Source: Pleurocapsa minor HA4230-MV1
Lineage (GTDB): Bacteria > Cyanobacteriota > Cyanobacteriia > Cyanobacteriales > Xenococcaceae
Assembly (NCBI GenBank): GCA_019359095.1
Contig: JAHHHZ010000036.1
Span: forward strand, 496,001-560,000
Direction of reading: 5' to 3'
Length of the DNA: 64,000 nt
Shown: positions 7,132 through 15,930 of the stretch, piece by piece
How the letters are laid out: every line of letters starts with the position of its first letter
Position numbering within the stretch: position 1 is the stretch's first letter
Notes under the pieces: generated by a model
What the model was told of the DNA's origin: nothing
What the model saw: only the letters and a program-made list of their open reading frames with translations
Databases searched by the model: none
Position numbers and translations under genes: made by a program

Positions 7132-9135
7132 CTATAAAGGCTTGAGTTCTACAACAATCTCTGCCTCTGAACCCAACTGGAATTCTTTTTCGCTCAAAGT
7201 AATGCGGAAGTTATCAGGATCGAATGAGTCTCGTTCACCGCCATCGATGTTGATGCGGTTGACTTGTAAAGTATTGGGTCTGACAAAATCAGGTAAGACA
7301 TTTAGCGATCGCTGACGGCAATTTTTATTCGGTTTGAAGTACAGGCAGAAAGGTTGTTTCGTTACGTAGGAGCTAATATAAATATGCGCTAGATAATTTA
7401 GCTCGAAGGCATGATAGCCAGAAATGGCATGACCGCCTTTGTTACCATAACCACCTTCAATTACTGGCATTCCACTTTCGGTAACGCGGAAAAAGATTCC
7501 TTTGCTGTCTTGGTCGAGAAAGAATAAATTCCAAAAAGCGGCTGTCTCTTGAGCGAGTCGCAAATACTCTTGCTTTTGTTCTTTACTCTCATTACTGCAA
7601 CCATGCAAAATTAAGTAGGCGAGGAGAGCTTGTTCTTGCTGCCAAAAGTCTTTGGTATTGCTCCAAGGAAATTCGATGGGGAAACCGTTGGCGGGGTTGC
7701 GCTCTAAGGTATCGAAAATACCGCCTCGAAATAGATCTACCCCAAGATCTGCCATGGTAGTGCCTAATTTGTCTGCCAGCTTCATCAGATCGTCGGCTAA
7801 TTTTTTCGATCGCTCTGCCTCTTCACAGTCTTCAGCCATAACTTTGTCCGCCGAGAAGTAGTAGTAATTGGCAACACGAGTCAAGTTCCAGGCAATCTTT
7901 AAGTTGTGTCCGACTACAGCACGATTTCTTTGCCAACGCCAATCATGTTCGGGTTCCCAGTTGCGGAAAAATCGTTCGTTTACAAATGGCACATTCTCGT
8001 CAGGATCGGGAAACTGCTCGATGATAATTGTGCTGGTGGTACGGAGAATTTTTTTGCAGGTTTCTAAAAACTTTTGCATCTCTTCATAGTTGCCATCAGT
8101 GATTGGCAGCGGTTCGAGTGCAATCATCAGATTAACTAGATAAGCTGGAATATGATCGCCAATGGAATTCCAGTTTTTCCGCCCGTGGTTATCACCCAAA
8201 GCCTCACTATCCCAGCTTAAGTTTGCATAATCGAGGTGAGAAAAGTAATCCCCAAAAGCATCCTTGCCATACTTCGATTCGAGATCGAGATAGAAATCGT
8301 TAAAGGTGCGAATTGTGCGCAGGATATCATCGAGGACTTCCCAATCAAGAGTAATGCGATAGTATTGAGCGAGTCCAGCCAACGCATATATTTGTTCGTA
8401 AAGGGGAATTGTGCCGCGATCGTCGTCATTTTGAGAAGTCATGTATAGTTGATAGCTATACTCGGTTTTACGCTTACCAGATGCCCAAAAGCAATGTTTG
8501 CCATCGCTGGTTAAAGAGCGAAACGTTTCCCGTTGATATTGAACTCCTGCACGAGCAGCTGAGAGATAACTTTCAGAACCAGTCAGCAAGTAAGCTGAAG
8601 ATAATCCGTAGATTAAGCGAGATAGGGTCGAACTTTCCTGAATATTATCATCCGTACGTAAACCAATAATATTTAAGTTGGTCTGATAGAGTCTAAAGTC
8701 ATCAATTTCATAGGTGACTTTATTCGGGAATAAAAAGCCGAGCCAAGTGTCGGATAGTCGAGCAATTTGGGTCAACCACCAGTGATTTTGCTCGAACAAA
8801 AATTCTCCATCAAATGCTTGCAATAGGTGAACACTAATTGCATCTAAACGACGATTAGCACCATCTTCTAAATAAACACCTTCGACGGCAACTAAGCGAT
8901 CGCTATGAATATATTTTTTGATTAACTGTGACGGATTTTGGCTAAAATCTTCAGGATTTGGATAGCGATCGCGATCGATACCATCCAAATTTTGCATAGA
9001 CTGAAATCGGGTTTCTCTGGCAACATGGATCAATAATTCATCGCCACTACGGCATTTGATACTAAAGGCAGAGTCCTGTTCTTTAATCTCAGTCACATAA
9101 CCCATCAGTGTCGTACTTTGAGTAAATTGTCTCAT
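7132..9135 (-). CDS. AGE/cellobiose-epimerase-type (alpha/alpha)6-barrel protein with N-terminal extra domain
   Basis: A 667-residue protein. Residues about 130-590 carry marks of the N-acylglucosamine/mannose/cellobiose 2-epimerase family: 'SWDSEALGDNHGRKNWNSIG', 'RAVVGHNLKIAWNLTRVANY' (catalytic-His region), 'WSNTKDFWQQEQALLAYLIL' and 'NKGGHAISGYHAFELNYLAH' near residue 580. Residues 1-115 form an extra beta-rich domain (MGYVTEIKEQDSAFSIKCRSG... 'VAVEGVYLEDGANRRLDAIS') that looks OB-like, and about 60 residues of beta pattern close the C-terminus. Usual AGE proteins are ~400 residues, so this is an enlarged form. The substrate is unknown. A 216-base region repeated elsewhere begins 116 bases upstream. 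Confidence 0.65.
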   Translation of the reverse strand: MRQFTQSTTLMGYVTEIKEQDSAFSIKCRSGDELLIHVARETRFQSMQNLDGIDRDRYPNPEDFSQNPSQLIKKYIHSDRLVAVEGVYLEDGANRRLDAISVHLLQAFDGEFLFEQNHWWLTQIARLSDTWLGFLFPNKVTYEIDDFRLYQTNLNIIGLRTDDNIQESSTLSRLIYGLSSAYLLTGSESYLSAARAGVQYQRETFRSLTSDGKHCFWASGKRKTEYSYQLYMTSQNDDDRGTIPLYEQIYALAGLAQYYRITLDWEVLDDILRTIRTFNDFYLDLESKYGKDAFGDYFSHLDYANLSWDSEALGDNHGRKNWNSIGDHIPAYLVNLMIALEPLPITDGNYEEMQKFLETCKKILRTTSTIIIEQFPDPDENVPFVNERFFRNWEPEHDWRWQRNRAVVGHNLKIAWNLTRVANYYYFSADKVMAEDCEEAERSKKLADDLMKLADKLGTTMADLGVDLFRGGIFDTLERNPANGFPIEFPWSNTKDFWQQEQALLAYLILHGCSNESKEQKQEYLRLAQETAAFWNLFFLDQDSKGIFFRVTESGMPVIEGGYGNKGGHAISGYHAFELNYLAHIYISSYVTKQPFCLYFKPNKNCRQRSLNVLPDFVRPNTLQVNRINIDGGERDSFDPDNFRITLSEKEFQLGSEAEIVVELKPL

Positions 9136-9250
9136 GGATTTATTTTGTTAGATACTTCTCTACTTATGGTCAAACTTATGACTAATTGTCTGCTAATTAT
9201 CTATTTAAGCCAGACAAAAATAGCTAGAACTTATACGACCATTAACAATT

Positions 9251-9466
9251 AATTTAAATCATTAAAATTGCCATGCAAGTAAGTTATTTTTATTCAAACT
9301 TTTAGACAATTAATTAACTTGTTTAATCTAAATTGATTGTTTTTTTAAGTCTAGGAAATTTGTCTTTGACAAACAAGGGACATTCTTTTGATTTGATCGG
9401 TTTTTTTTTCGATGTTATTTGTAAATTTGTAAAGCTTTGAGCTAGTAAATTTCCTAAAAAAGAAAG
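9251..9466. promoter_or_regulatory. Duplicated non-coding segment, copy A (putative control region)
   Basis: This segment matches 11989-12203 along its whole length with one small gap and roughly nine in ten bases identical by eye; the first ~110 bases are almost unchanged. It starts 116 bases upstream of the epimerase-like gene. It has no ORF and contains GGGACATTCTTTTG (9377-9390). Conservation of non-coding DNA upstream of two minus-strand genes flanking an AraC gene suggests shared regulation; this is inference. Confidence 0.6.
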
Positions 9467-9489
9467 ACCTCATAGTTCCTAGCTATTTA

Positions 9490-9531
9490 CCTATTACCTA
9501 TTATCTATTACCTATTACCTATTACCTATTA
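9490..9531. repeat. Tandem heptamer array (CCTATTA, 6 copies)
   Basis: Six consecutive heptamers, five CCTATTA and one TCTATTA, followed by a degenerate CCTAATT. Same STRR family as 5466-5493 and the reverse-strand array at 41786-41897. Confidence 0.85.
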
Positions 9532-9565
9532 CCTAATTGTCTATCGCTAATTTTGTACGGCTATA

Positions 9566-10678
9566 CTATCTCTTCTCTACTAACTGTGCGCACAGTCGAT
9601 CTAAATCTCGATCTTGCTGCTGCACGATTAGCCTTGCCACCTTTTCTAGCTCGGCAATATTTTCTGGAGTTGTCACGTCAATATCATCATTAGCATCATT
9701 TAATAGTCCTTGAAAGCGATAGTAACGCTGAGGCTCGTCCTCGCTTTCTGGTAACAACTGCTCTAGCTGACAAGCTACTGACTCACTCTGACCATCTAAA
9801 ACTATACCCATTAGCGATCGCCCCCAATCGAGGCAACCCCAATTTTTAATATTATCGTAGAGATACTGCCGTGTCAGCGAACCCGTACCCAGGGAAACAA
9901 CCAGAATATCGTCTAGCTTGAGTGTTTCTTTGGTTGCTTTTTTGTGGGAAATAATTGCTTCTAGCGTTCCTAGGGAAGTAGGATTATTAGCAAAAACACC
10001 TCCATCAATGAGTGAATAATAACCGCTATCGGTGGCGATCGTCTCAACTTTGTAAGGAGCGAAATAAGTTGGCGCAGCCGAGGTTGCCATTGCTGCTTGC
10101 TTCATCGTGTAACCATCGCATATTTTACGAAAATTACGTCTTTCTTCTGTTTGAGTTTGCTCGTTACTAGTAAAAAAGATTGGCATTCGTAATTCAGTGT
10201 CATAGCTAGTAATAAAAACTTCTTTAAGTGCTTCTTTCATTAAAGTCTCTCCGAGAAATTCTGTTAAAACTTCTTCTCTTCCAGTTGATGGAAACTTGGG
10301 CCCGCGTAGACTATTGATATCGATTTCAGGTAAGTCGATCGCTTGAGGCAAATTCTGTAAAAGGTTGCGAAACTGGTTGTAAACTTGTTCTAATGATTCA
10401 TCTAAAAATGACTCTTGTTCGTCAAAGATGCGTCTGCCATGATTTCTATAAAGCTCGACAATATCTTTAGCTGTATAAAAAGCGATATTTGGTTGCACTG
10501 GATTTGGTTTAGTTAAAGTAAGAGCTACTAGCCCTCCAGTCGAAGTTCCAGCAATCATATCGAAAAGTTCCGCAATTCTTTTGCCTGTCCGCTTTTCAAT
10601 TTCAACTAAAATAATTGCTGGAATGATGCCGCGAATACCACCGCCATCAATTGATAAAAGATTAAATTTGCAATTCAT
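9566..10678 (-). CDS. Patatin-like phospholipase (soluble)
   Basis: A 370-residue patatin-type lipid acyl hydrolase with all catalytic marks: oxyanion loop 'SIDGGGIRG' (residues 9-17), nucleophile Ser46 in 'IAGTSTGGL', and catalytic Asp225 in 'LIDGGVFANNP'. Such enzymes use a Ser-Asp dyad to release fatty acids from phospholipids or galactolipids. No signal peptide or membrane segment is visible, so it is probably cytosolic and acts at the membrane surface. The family also contains CapV effectors of CBASS, but no nucleotidyltransferase, E1/E2 or JAB gene lies nearby. TTAGG precedes the ATG. It is downstream of the lipase gene with a 136-base gap. Confidence 0.9.
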   Translation of the reverse strand: MNCKFNLLSIDGGGIRGIIPAIILVEIEKRTGKRIAELFDMIAGTSTGGLVALTLTKPNPVQPNIAFYTAKDIVELYRNHGRRIFDEQESFLDESLEQVYNQFRNLLQNLPQAIDLPEIDINSLRGPKFPSTGREEVLTEFLGETLMKEALKEVFITSYDTELRMPIFFTSNEQTQTEERRNFRKICDGYTMKQAAMATSAAPTYFAPYKVETIATDSGYYSLIDGGVFANNPTSLGTLEAIISHKKATKETLKLDDILVVSLGTGSLTRQYLYDNIKNWGCLDWGRSLMGIVLDGQSESVACQLEQLLPESEDEPQRYYRFQGLLNDANDDIDVTTPENIAELEKVARLIVQQQDRDLDRLCAQLVEKR

Positions 10679-10770
10679 AAATTTTACCTAATTATTAGTA
10701 TTTGCTAAGCAAGATGCTTTGTTCGATATATAGCCATAAGTAAAAACATTAGGACATCTTTGAAATACTA

Positions 10771-10805
10771 TTTCCTATTTTCTATTTCCTACTTCCTATT
10801 TCCTA
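10771..10805. repeat. Tandem heptamer array (TTTCCTA type, 5 copies)
   Basis: Five 7-base units (TTTCCTA, TTTTCTA, TTTCCTA, CTTCCTA, TTTCCTA), a variant of the STRR heptamers, ending just before the lipase stop codon. Confidence 0.75.
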
Positions 10806-10814
10806 ACCGTCACT

Positions 10815-11765
10815 CTAGGCAAAGATGACATTACAAATTTCTTGCACCACCTGCCTACTTTGCCAATAACTACCATGAGCATTACCACCTTGAATTAGAG
10901 CTAAACCTGTTTGGTTTAAAGGTTGTGTCAAAAAGTCGAATCTTCCTGCTTGACGAGTAATTACATCTTGAATATCTAAATATTTTGCATCACCATCCAC
11001 TAGACCACTCATCAGTTGTTTAAGTGGGTAAGCGAGGGGATCGGCAGGATGAATATAGTTCCTCCAAGGTAGCTTTTGGTGTTGTCGCGCTACATAAAGA
11101 TGCTCTAATAGCTTCTGAAGACAGGGGGTGATATCGTGTCCGCTAGGGGAACTAGCACCATCTTTCCCTGGTACGATATCCGTAAGACTAAAAATTGCGA
11201 TCGGCGATCCCATAGTATGAATACTGGCAAGTTTAATACCGCGATCGCGAGTATCGGCATCTGTGCCAGATACCCCAAATATGGCATCACGAATTGTCAT
11301 TACTTCTTGATGTCCAGGTACAGTTGGCTCATCCCAACGAGTGGCGAATAAGATGTCAAATAAAATTACAGTCCCCCAACTATGGGTGACGACGTGCAGG
11401 CGATCGCCTGGCTCGTAATCAGCAACTATATTAAGAGCATCCATCTTGAGCTTCTTGACAACCCTAGAACCTACGTGACGACTAACGTAGAGAGCTGCAT
11501 CTCCAGCAAACTGAAGAATTTGCTGCGAGCGGAATTTTCTAAACCAGAGTCCTTCCCACAGGGGAGAAGCTTGCAGTTGTGCTAAAAGTGAATTTTCAAT
11601 TTCAACGTTGAGATCGCCCCAATAAAAAGCTATCTTCTTCAAATGGCGATCGCTATCTAAAGTAGATGCTTGCAGACGCTCAAACAGCGGATCGGCATAT
11701 GTACTTTGCTCGTGTGCCTGGCGGGTGTTAACACCATGTACAAATAGAATGTAGTCAGTAGCCAT
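10815..11765 (-). CDS. Alpha/beta-hydrolase lipase/esterase
   Basis: A 316-residue alpha/beta hydrolase. 'YILFVHGVNTR' is the oxyanion-hole strand, 'LHVVTHSWGTVILFD' holds nucleophile Ser129 in an S-W-G variant of the G-x-S-x-G elbow, and 'IQGGNAHGSYW' near the C-terminus supplies the likely catalytic His. No signal peptide is seen. I use the ATG at 11765 with AGAGG about 9 bases upstream, rather than the GTG immediately before it. Family members hydrolyse lipid or other carboxyl esters. With two patatins nearby it points to lipid turnover. It is preceded by the second copy of the duplicated upstream segment. Confidence 0.8.
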   Translation of the reverse strand: MATDYILFVHGVNTRQAHEQSTYADPLFERLQASTLDSDRHLKKIAFYWGDLNVEIENSLLAQLQASPLWEGLWFRKFRSQQILQFAGDAALYVSRHVGSRVVKKLKMDALNIVADYEPGDRLHVVTHSWGTVILFDILFATRWDEPTVPGHQEVMTIRDAIFGVSGTDADTRDRGIKLASIHTMGSPIAIFSLTDIVPGKDGASSPSGHDITPCLQKLLEHLYVARQHQKLPWRNYIHPADPLAYPLKQLMSGLVDGDAKYLDIQDVITRQAGRFDFLTQPLNQTGLALIQGGNAHGSYWQSRQVVQEICNVIFA

Positions 11766-11824
11766 CACGATACCTCTCTACTCTTACAGTTGTTTTCATT
11801 TGAATAGACTACGTTTTTAATTGG

Positions 11825-11852
11825 TTAGCTTTTAGCTCTTAGCTCTTAGCTA
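11825..11852. repeat. Tandem heptamer array (TTAGCTC type, 4 copies)
   Basis: Units TTAGCTT, TTAGCTC, TTAGCTC, TTAGCTA. A second STRR family; its reverse-complement relative (CTTAGAG) occurs at 47603-47630. Confidence 0.75.
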
Positions 11853-11869
11853 ATTATTAGGTTTAATTT

Positions 11870-11962
11870 ATATAGCAATCCCAAATGAGATAAGAAATTT
11901 CTACTACCTACTACCTAAAAACCAATCAATGTCCTTTCATGAATCAAATAGGACTGCTATAT
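11870..11962. mobile_element. MITE-like element with ~21-base terminal inverted repeats
   Basis: The left end ATATAGCAATCCCAAATGAG and the inverted right end ATATAGCAGTCCTATTTGAT match at about 16 of 21 positions. The 93-base body has no ORF and carries two CTACCTA heptamers. Size, ends and lack of coding capacity fit a miniature inverted-repeat transposable element; ends of the ATATAGCA type are common in cyanobacterial MITEs. No target-site duplication is obvious. Confidence 0.6.
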
Positions 11963-11988
11963 GGTCTACTCAACTGAAAAGCGCAGGA

Positions 11989-12203
11989 ATTTAAATCATA
12001 AAAATTGCCACGCAAGTAAGTTATTTTTATTCAAACTTTTGGACAATTAATTAACTTGTTTAATCTAAATTGATTGTTTTTTTAGTCTAGGAATTTTATC
12101 TTTGATAAACAAGGGACATTCTTTTGATTTGAGCGGTTATTTTTTCGATGTTATGTTTAAATTTATCAAGCTTCGATCTAATAAATTTTCTTAAAAAGAA
12201 AAG
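11989..12203. promoter_or_regulatory. Duplicated non-coding segment, copy B (putative control region)
   Basis: Second copy of the segment at 9251-9466, same orientation. It starts about 224 bases upstream of the lipase ATG, the intervening space being filled by the MITE and heptamers, and ends about 46 bases downstream of the AraC stop codon. It contains GGGACATTCTTTTG at 12113-12126. Confidence 0.6.
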
Positions 12204-12249
12204 GTTCAAAACCTCTTCGTGCTTAAAGCTAATAGCTAAGAGCTAACAG

Positions 12250-13209
12250 CTATTGACGATATAGCAGCCTCCAAGCATGAGGGGTTGTACCGTTAAGCCG
12301 ACGAAATAGACGAATAAAATAGCTTGAATCAAAATAGCCTACTGACTCCGCAATTTGATTCACAGGGAGATCGGTTGCTAGCAGTAGGTGGCGGGCCTCT
12401 GTCATGCGACGCTCGACAATCCAGCTGCCTACGGTTTTTCCAGTTTCTCGCCGAATCAGATCGGTTAGGTAAGCAGGAGAAAAGTTAACTTCCTTAGCAA
12501 CTTCTTGTAAACCAATAGAATTACGGAAATTGGTCGCGATGAAAGATAACACTTTTTCCACTACTGGAGAACCTTTTTTGGTCGATCGCTGAGTAGAAGA
12601 TTTGTTTGATTTGGATAATTGTGGTTCGCTGAATCTAGCAGTTTCAATGAGTAATAGCATCAACAGGGCGCGTGCTGCCTCGATAAAACTAAGTTCTTGA
12701 TTACCAAGTTCGTTTTGTAACTGTCCAAAGAGGTCTAACCATCGCGATCGCTCTTTCTCTGGAATGTAGAAATGTTTAATTTTAAGGTTATTGATTGGTA
12801 AAAACGACTCGATTACTCGATTAGGGAGCATTAAAAATATATTGGCATCAGTGTATGCTGGGTGAAGTGCTTCGGCTTCAAAACCAACAATCCATTTAGT
12901 AGCGCGATCGAGACCACTGGGATCGTGAACCTCGCCAGGAGCGATTAAAAAAAGATCGCCAGATTTAGCCCAAAGCTTGCGATCGCCTATCATGTACCAG
13001 CCTTCACCTTCTTCAAGGAAAAATAGTTCAAAAAAAGAATGTGCATGAGGACGTGAAGATTGAGTATCCGAACCTGTAGAGCGAAATACTGTTATCTTGG
13101 GAGCGCTATCAAGGATTTGGTTAGATAAAGACAGTGTTCGTGGTGGTGGCGCAACGTAATTAGCTGACAGTATTGTAGTATCTTTCTCGAACATGATTGG
13201 ATTTTTCAT
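12250..13209 (-). CDS. AraC-family transcriptional regulator with cupin sensor domain
   Basis: I start at 13209 (MKNPIMFEKDTTIL) because AAAGGAG lies 8 bases upstream; the longer frame to 13245 lacks this. The product is 319 residues. Residues about 35-130 form an AraC-type cupin (SRPHAHSFFELFFLEEGEGW, 'SGDLFLIAPGEVHDPSG'). The C-terminal ~100 residues hold the double helix-turn-helix: 'GLQEVAKEVNFSPAYLTDLI' and 'PVNQIAESVGYFDSSYFIRL', closing with the family signature 'FRRLNGTTPHAWR'. The cupin probably binds a small effector. Its target is inferred to be the surrounding minus-strand genes, two of which share a duplicated upstream segment. Confidence 0.9.
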   Translation of the reverse strand: MKNPIMFEKDTTILSANYVAPPPRTLSLSNQILDSAPKITVFRSTGSDTQSSRPHAHSFFELFFLEEGEGWYMIGDRKLWAKSGDLFLIAPGEVHDPSGLDRATKWIVGFEAEALHPAYTDANIFLMLPNRVIESFLPINNLKIKHFYIPEKERSRWLDLFGQLQNELGNQELSFIEAARALLMLLLIETARFSEPQLSKSNKSSTQRSTKKGSPVVEKVLSFIATNFRNSIGLQEVAKEVNFSPAYLTDLIRRETGKTVGSWIVERRMTEARHLLLATDLPVNQIAESVGYFDSSYFIRLFRRLNGTTPHAWRLLYRQ

Positions 13210-13800
13210 TGTTTTTCTCCTTTTAGGAACTGATTTAATCGTCAAGATTCAACTTGGTCAAAACATTCGCTAAATATCACGAACTTATTCCTAGCAAATA
13301 TCATCTTGAATTCGGGTAAATTGGGAATTGAGCAGCTCGTAACAAAGAAAAAGAATAACGAATACAAATAGCTTACTCTGGAGTGCGATCGCGCTTCGCT
13401 TAGCCTTTGGATCGCGCGGGTCAACATTTAGTTGCCATTTTTCCTGTTAAAAAGCTTACTTTTTCCAGGAAAAAGCTCAAATAGTTTTGATAATTCTCCT
13501 TGTTTGTATTTGATAAATTTACCTGCTTTTATAGTAGTTTTACTTCTAGTCTCTTAATCTCATAAAACTCATAGAAAAACTCATGAAACAATATGTATAG
13601 GAATACTAGACAATGTTAGGACGTTTTTTACTACTACCTATATGCGAAGCGGTATGCTAAAGCATTTGCCCTAAAGGATTCCCTCTGGTCACGAAGCTTA
13701 TCCTTTAGGACTAGCTGCGCGTCGCCTTTTAGGACTACCTACTACCTACTACTTACTACTTACTACTTACTACTTACTACTTACTACTTACTACCCATGT
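13210..13800. other. Repeat-rich intergenic region upstream of the AraC gene
   Basis: No supported gene; a 61-codon open frame at 13242-13427 has no homology signature. It contains a HIP1-associated palindromic repeat (about 13383-13422, GCGATCGCGCTTCGC), a repeat with GCGAAGC and CCTAAAGG boxes (13635-13733) and nine heptamers (13735-13797). The AraC promoter should lie just upstream of 13209 but I cannot point to clear -35/-10 boxes. Confidence 0.65.
13635..13797. repeat. CCTAAAGG/GCGAAGC palindromic repeat followed by 9 CTACTTA-type heptamers
   Basis: The first part (13635-13733) carries ATGCGAAGCGGTATGCTAAAGC, CCTAAAGGA and TCCTTTAGGA boxes plus GCTGCGCGTCGCC, the same family found inside the PKS gene at 34149-34195. 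It abuts a perfect-period array from 13735 to 13797 (two CTACCTA, six CTACTTA, one CTACCCA). As elsewhere in the window, the palindromic repeat sits against a heptamer array. Confidence 0.75.
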
Positions 13801-15927
13801 TCAATCACTAGACATTCCCCAATCTTCTCGCCAAAGCTTTTTAAGCTCTTGAATTTTTTTCTTGGTTTTTATTGCTTTCCAGCCGTCTTTAATAGCTTCT
13901 TTTTCTTTTTTAGTTAACTTCCAAGAAAAAGGTGGTTGATATTGACCTCCTTGACTGTAAAATTCTGGTGCTTCAGATTGGGAAGGGAAGAAAATCGAGT
14001 AGTGTCGAATGTCTACCTGTTCTTTGGGGTATTGTTTTTGCAGCATTTCTACTTCTGTTAAGTTTCGCGTCGCCATGATTGGATCTCGAACTTGGAAAAG
14101 TGTCAGTAATGGTGCGATTGTCGCCATGAACCAGCCTTGATGCTCTCTAATTTCTTGATTTAACTCAGATTGAGGAAAAGCGTTGATTTGTAACAAGAGA
14201 ACTCTTTTAATGTTTAGTCCTTTTTTAAGATCTAGCCATTCATTGAGCCATTCAACTGTGGTCACAAAACCAGAACCGTCGACATAACCGCCATCAGCCA
14301 CATGGTATTTGGGATCTAGAGCAAGATCGTTGCAGCAAATCGGTGAGACATAAGGAAAAGTTGAGGATAGTCTGGCAGCCGTGACGATATCAAGATCATG
14401 GTCACCATAAAGACGATTGAAATCCAAATATTTTTTCTCAGAGGATTCACTAAAAGTCATGGGCGTGACTAAAAAGCGATTACCATCTTCAACCAAAGTC
14501 GCGTTGAATATAGGAATGGGGATTTCACCTTGCAGAACTTGCGATCGCCAGGTGGCTAAAGTTTTCTCTTGATTCGGATTTTTCATTTCCCCTTGCCAGT
14601 CTGTTTCTACGGCAATTCCGCGATCGCTAATTTTAGGACTCAAAAGGGAGGGAAGGATAGGCAGTGCAATGATTCGCCACAAATCTGGATAAGCCAAGCC
14701 CCAGCCAGTAGCGTCCAAACTATCTCGGGTAGCACTATTAAAGATGTTTTCTAGTTCTGTATTTTCTGGATAACCTTTAGAGCCAAAGCGATCGAGATAG
14801 TACATTGTCCCTACTGCACCACCTGAGACAGCACTAATCAAACTAATTGCTTTAGTAAAGGAAGTTCCTAACAATTCCTCGTGCTGTAAACCAGTCAGGA
14901 CTTCAGTTATCCAGCCTGCTGCTTGAATGCCACCACCACTAGCACAAACGACTACTAGAGTTTTTTCATGGCTTTGGTGTTTGAGGCGTTGATGGATGAC
15001 TGTTTTAAAGTCTTTTAACTGCGGATCTTCACTTTTGTTCTTGAGAATATCTTCTTTAAGCTCAAAGAAGTGATCCACTTTAAATAGCCAATACATAGCA
15101 GCAGAGATCAGCAACCAAAAAGACAAAACAGAAACGCGAAAGTAATCAAAATAAAAGGTAAAACTGCCTAAAAAAAGTGTTCCTGCCGAAATTAGCAGCA
15201 TGACATATAAAAGTGCAGGGGCTTCACGCTGACTAGAAATTGGGCGCGGTTTAAAGGCGATAAAAATAAACAGATAAACTAATAAAAGAACTAAAAAGAA
15301 AGCAAAGGCATTAAGATGAGCGGCAGTAAGTTCGCCAGTTATGGGATTGACATAACCGTTGGTAGAATGTTTTGCCAATAAGAAAACAAAAGCCAGATAT
15401 AACTGATTGAAGAAATCATTGCTGGCTAACCAAATTCTAATCTTGTCAAAAGCGATTAAAAAACACCCGCTAGATACTAAGCCGATTAAAAGTCCCGTCC
15501 ATCTTTGGTGGTTGAGTTCTTCTTGAGATAAGTCAGTGGTAGCTATCCAAGTCGGTAAGGCTAAAGCGATCGCCAGAACATATAACCATGATTCGGGTAT
15601 TTCTGATAGTTCTGGCAAGTCAAAGCGAGCGGGTGCATTATGAAGTATGGTGTAGGCAACAAATATTACTGCTATACCTGCTGCGATCGCACCCAGGATT
15701 GTAAAAGCTAATTGCCAGATACCACGCAGGACAAATAAATTCTTGAGCATCGCTGGTAAGAAAAACTTGGCGATCGCGGGTAAACTTAACAGCAATAAAC
15801 CCGTTACAATTGGGACGCGCAAGAAGAAAACATATTGCCAGAAAGTAGCAGGAACTAGCAGCCAACCAGTGAGCAAAACTAGCACTAAAACAGTCCATAC
15901 AATTAGATTTAGAACAATTCTTTTCAT
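13801..15927 (-). CDS. Membrane-anchored patatin-like phospholipase
   Basis: A 708-residue protein in two parts. Residues 1-285 contain about seven to eight hydrophobic segments (near 5-25, 35-55, 72-94, 113-127, 143-160, 172-185, 205-225, 238-280), predicting a polytopic membrane domain. Residues about 322-700 are a patatin domain: oxyanion loop 'VVCASGGGIQAAGW', nucleophile Ser368 in 'ISAVSGGAVG', catalytic Asp545 in 'VADGGYVDGSG'. This differs from the soluble patatin at 9566 both in the S-x-S-G-G elbow and in its membrane part. It probably acts on membrane lipids from the cytosolic face. It starts 3 bases after the upstream gene's stop, indicating translational coupling. Confidence 0.85.
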   Translation of the reverse strand: MKRIVLNLIVWTVLVLVLLTGWLLVPATFWQYVFFLRVPIVTGLLLLSLPAIAKFFLPAMLKNLFVLRGIWQLAFTILGAIAAGIAVIFVAYTILHNAPARFDLPELSEIPESWLYVLAIALALPTWIATTDLSQEELNHQRWTGLLIGLVSSGCFLIAFDKIRIWLASNDFFNQLYLAFVFLLAKHSTNGYVNPITGELTAAHLNAFAFFLVLLLVYLFIFIAFKPRPISSQREAPALLYVMLLISAGTLFLGSFTFYFDYFRVSVLSFWLLISAAMYWLFKVDHFFELKEDILKNKSEDPQLKDFKTVIHQRLKHQSHEKTLVVVCASGGGIQAAGWITEVLTGLQHEELLGTSFTKAISLISAVSGGAVGTMYYLDRFGSKGYPENTELENIFNSATRDSLDATGWGLAYPDLWRIIALPILPSLLSPKISDRGIAVETDWQGEMKNPNQEKTLATWRSQVLQGEIPIPIFNATLVEDGNRFLVTPMTFSESSEKKYLDFNRLYGDHDLDIVTAARLSSTFPYVSPICCNDLALDPKYHVADGGYVDGSGFVTTVEWLNEWLDLKKGLNIKRVLLLQINAFPQSELNQEIREHQGWFMATIAPLLTLFQVRDPIMATRNLTEVEMLQKQYPKEQVDIRHYSIFFPSQSEAPEFYSQGGQYQPPFSWKLTKKEKEAIKDGWKAIKTKKKIQELKKLWREDWGMSSD

Positions 15928-15930
15928 CTT

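Larger units (their letters stand above)
9136..9565. other. Intergenic control region with duplicated segment and heptamers
   Basis: A very A+T-rich gap with no credible ORF. It contains one copy of the 216-base duplicated segment (9251-9466) and six CCTATTA-type heptamers (9490-9531). It is upstream of the epimerase-like gene and downstream of the patatin gene, both on the minus strand. Confidence 0.7.
11766..12249. other. Intergenic region: heptamers, MITE-like element and duplicated segment
   Basis: No gene. In order it holds four TTAGCTC-type heptamers (11825-11852), a 93-base element with terminal inverted repeats (11870-11962), copy B of the duplicated segment (11989-12203) and short AGCTAA-type repeats close to the AraC stop codon. 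Confidence 0.7.

Noticed and set aside
9566-10678. Patatin as CapV effector of a CBASS defence system
   Set aside because: No CD-NTase, Cap2/Cap3, sensor or other defence gene is nearby; neighbours are metabolic enzymes.
13242-13427. 61-codon open frame upstream of the AraC gene
   Set aside because: No family signature, overlaps a repeat and the AraC leader, and no ribosome-binding site is visible.
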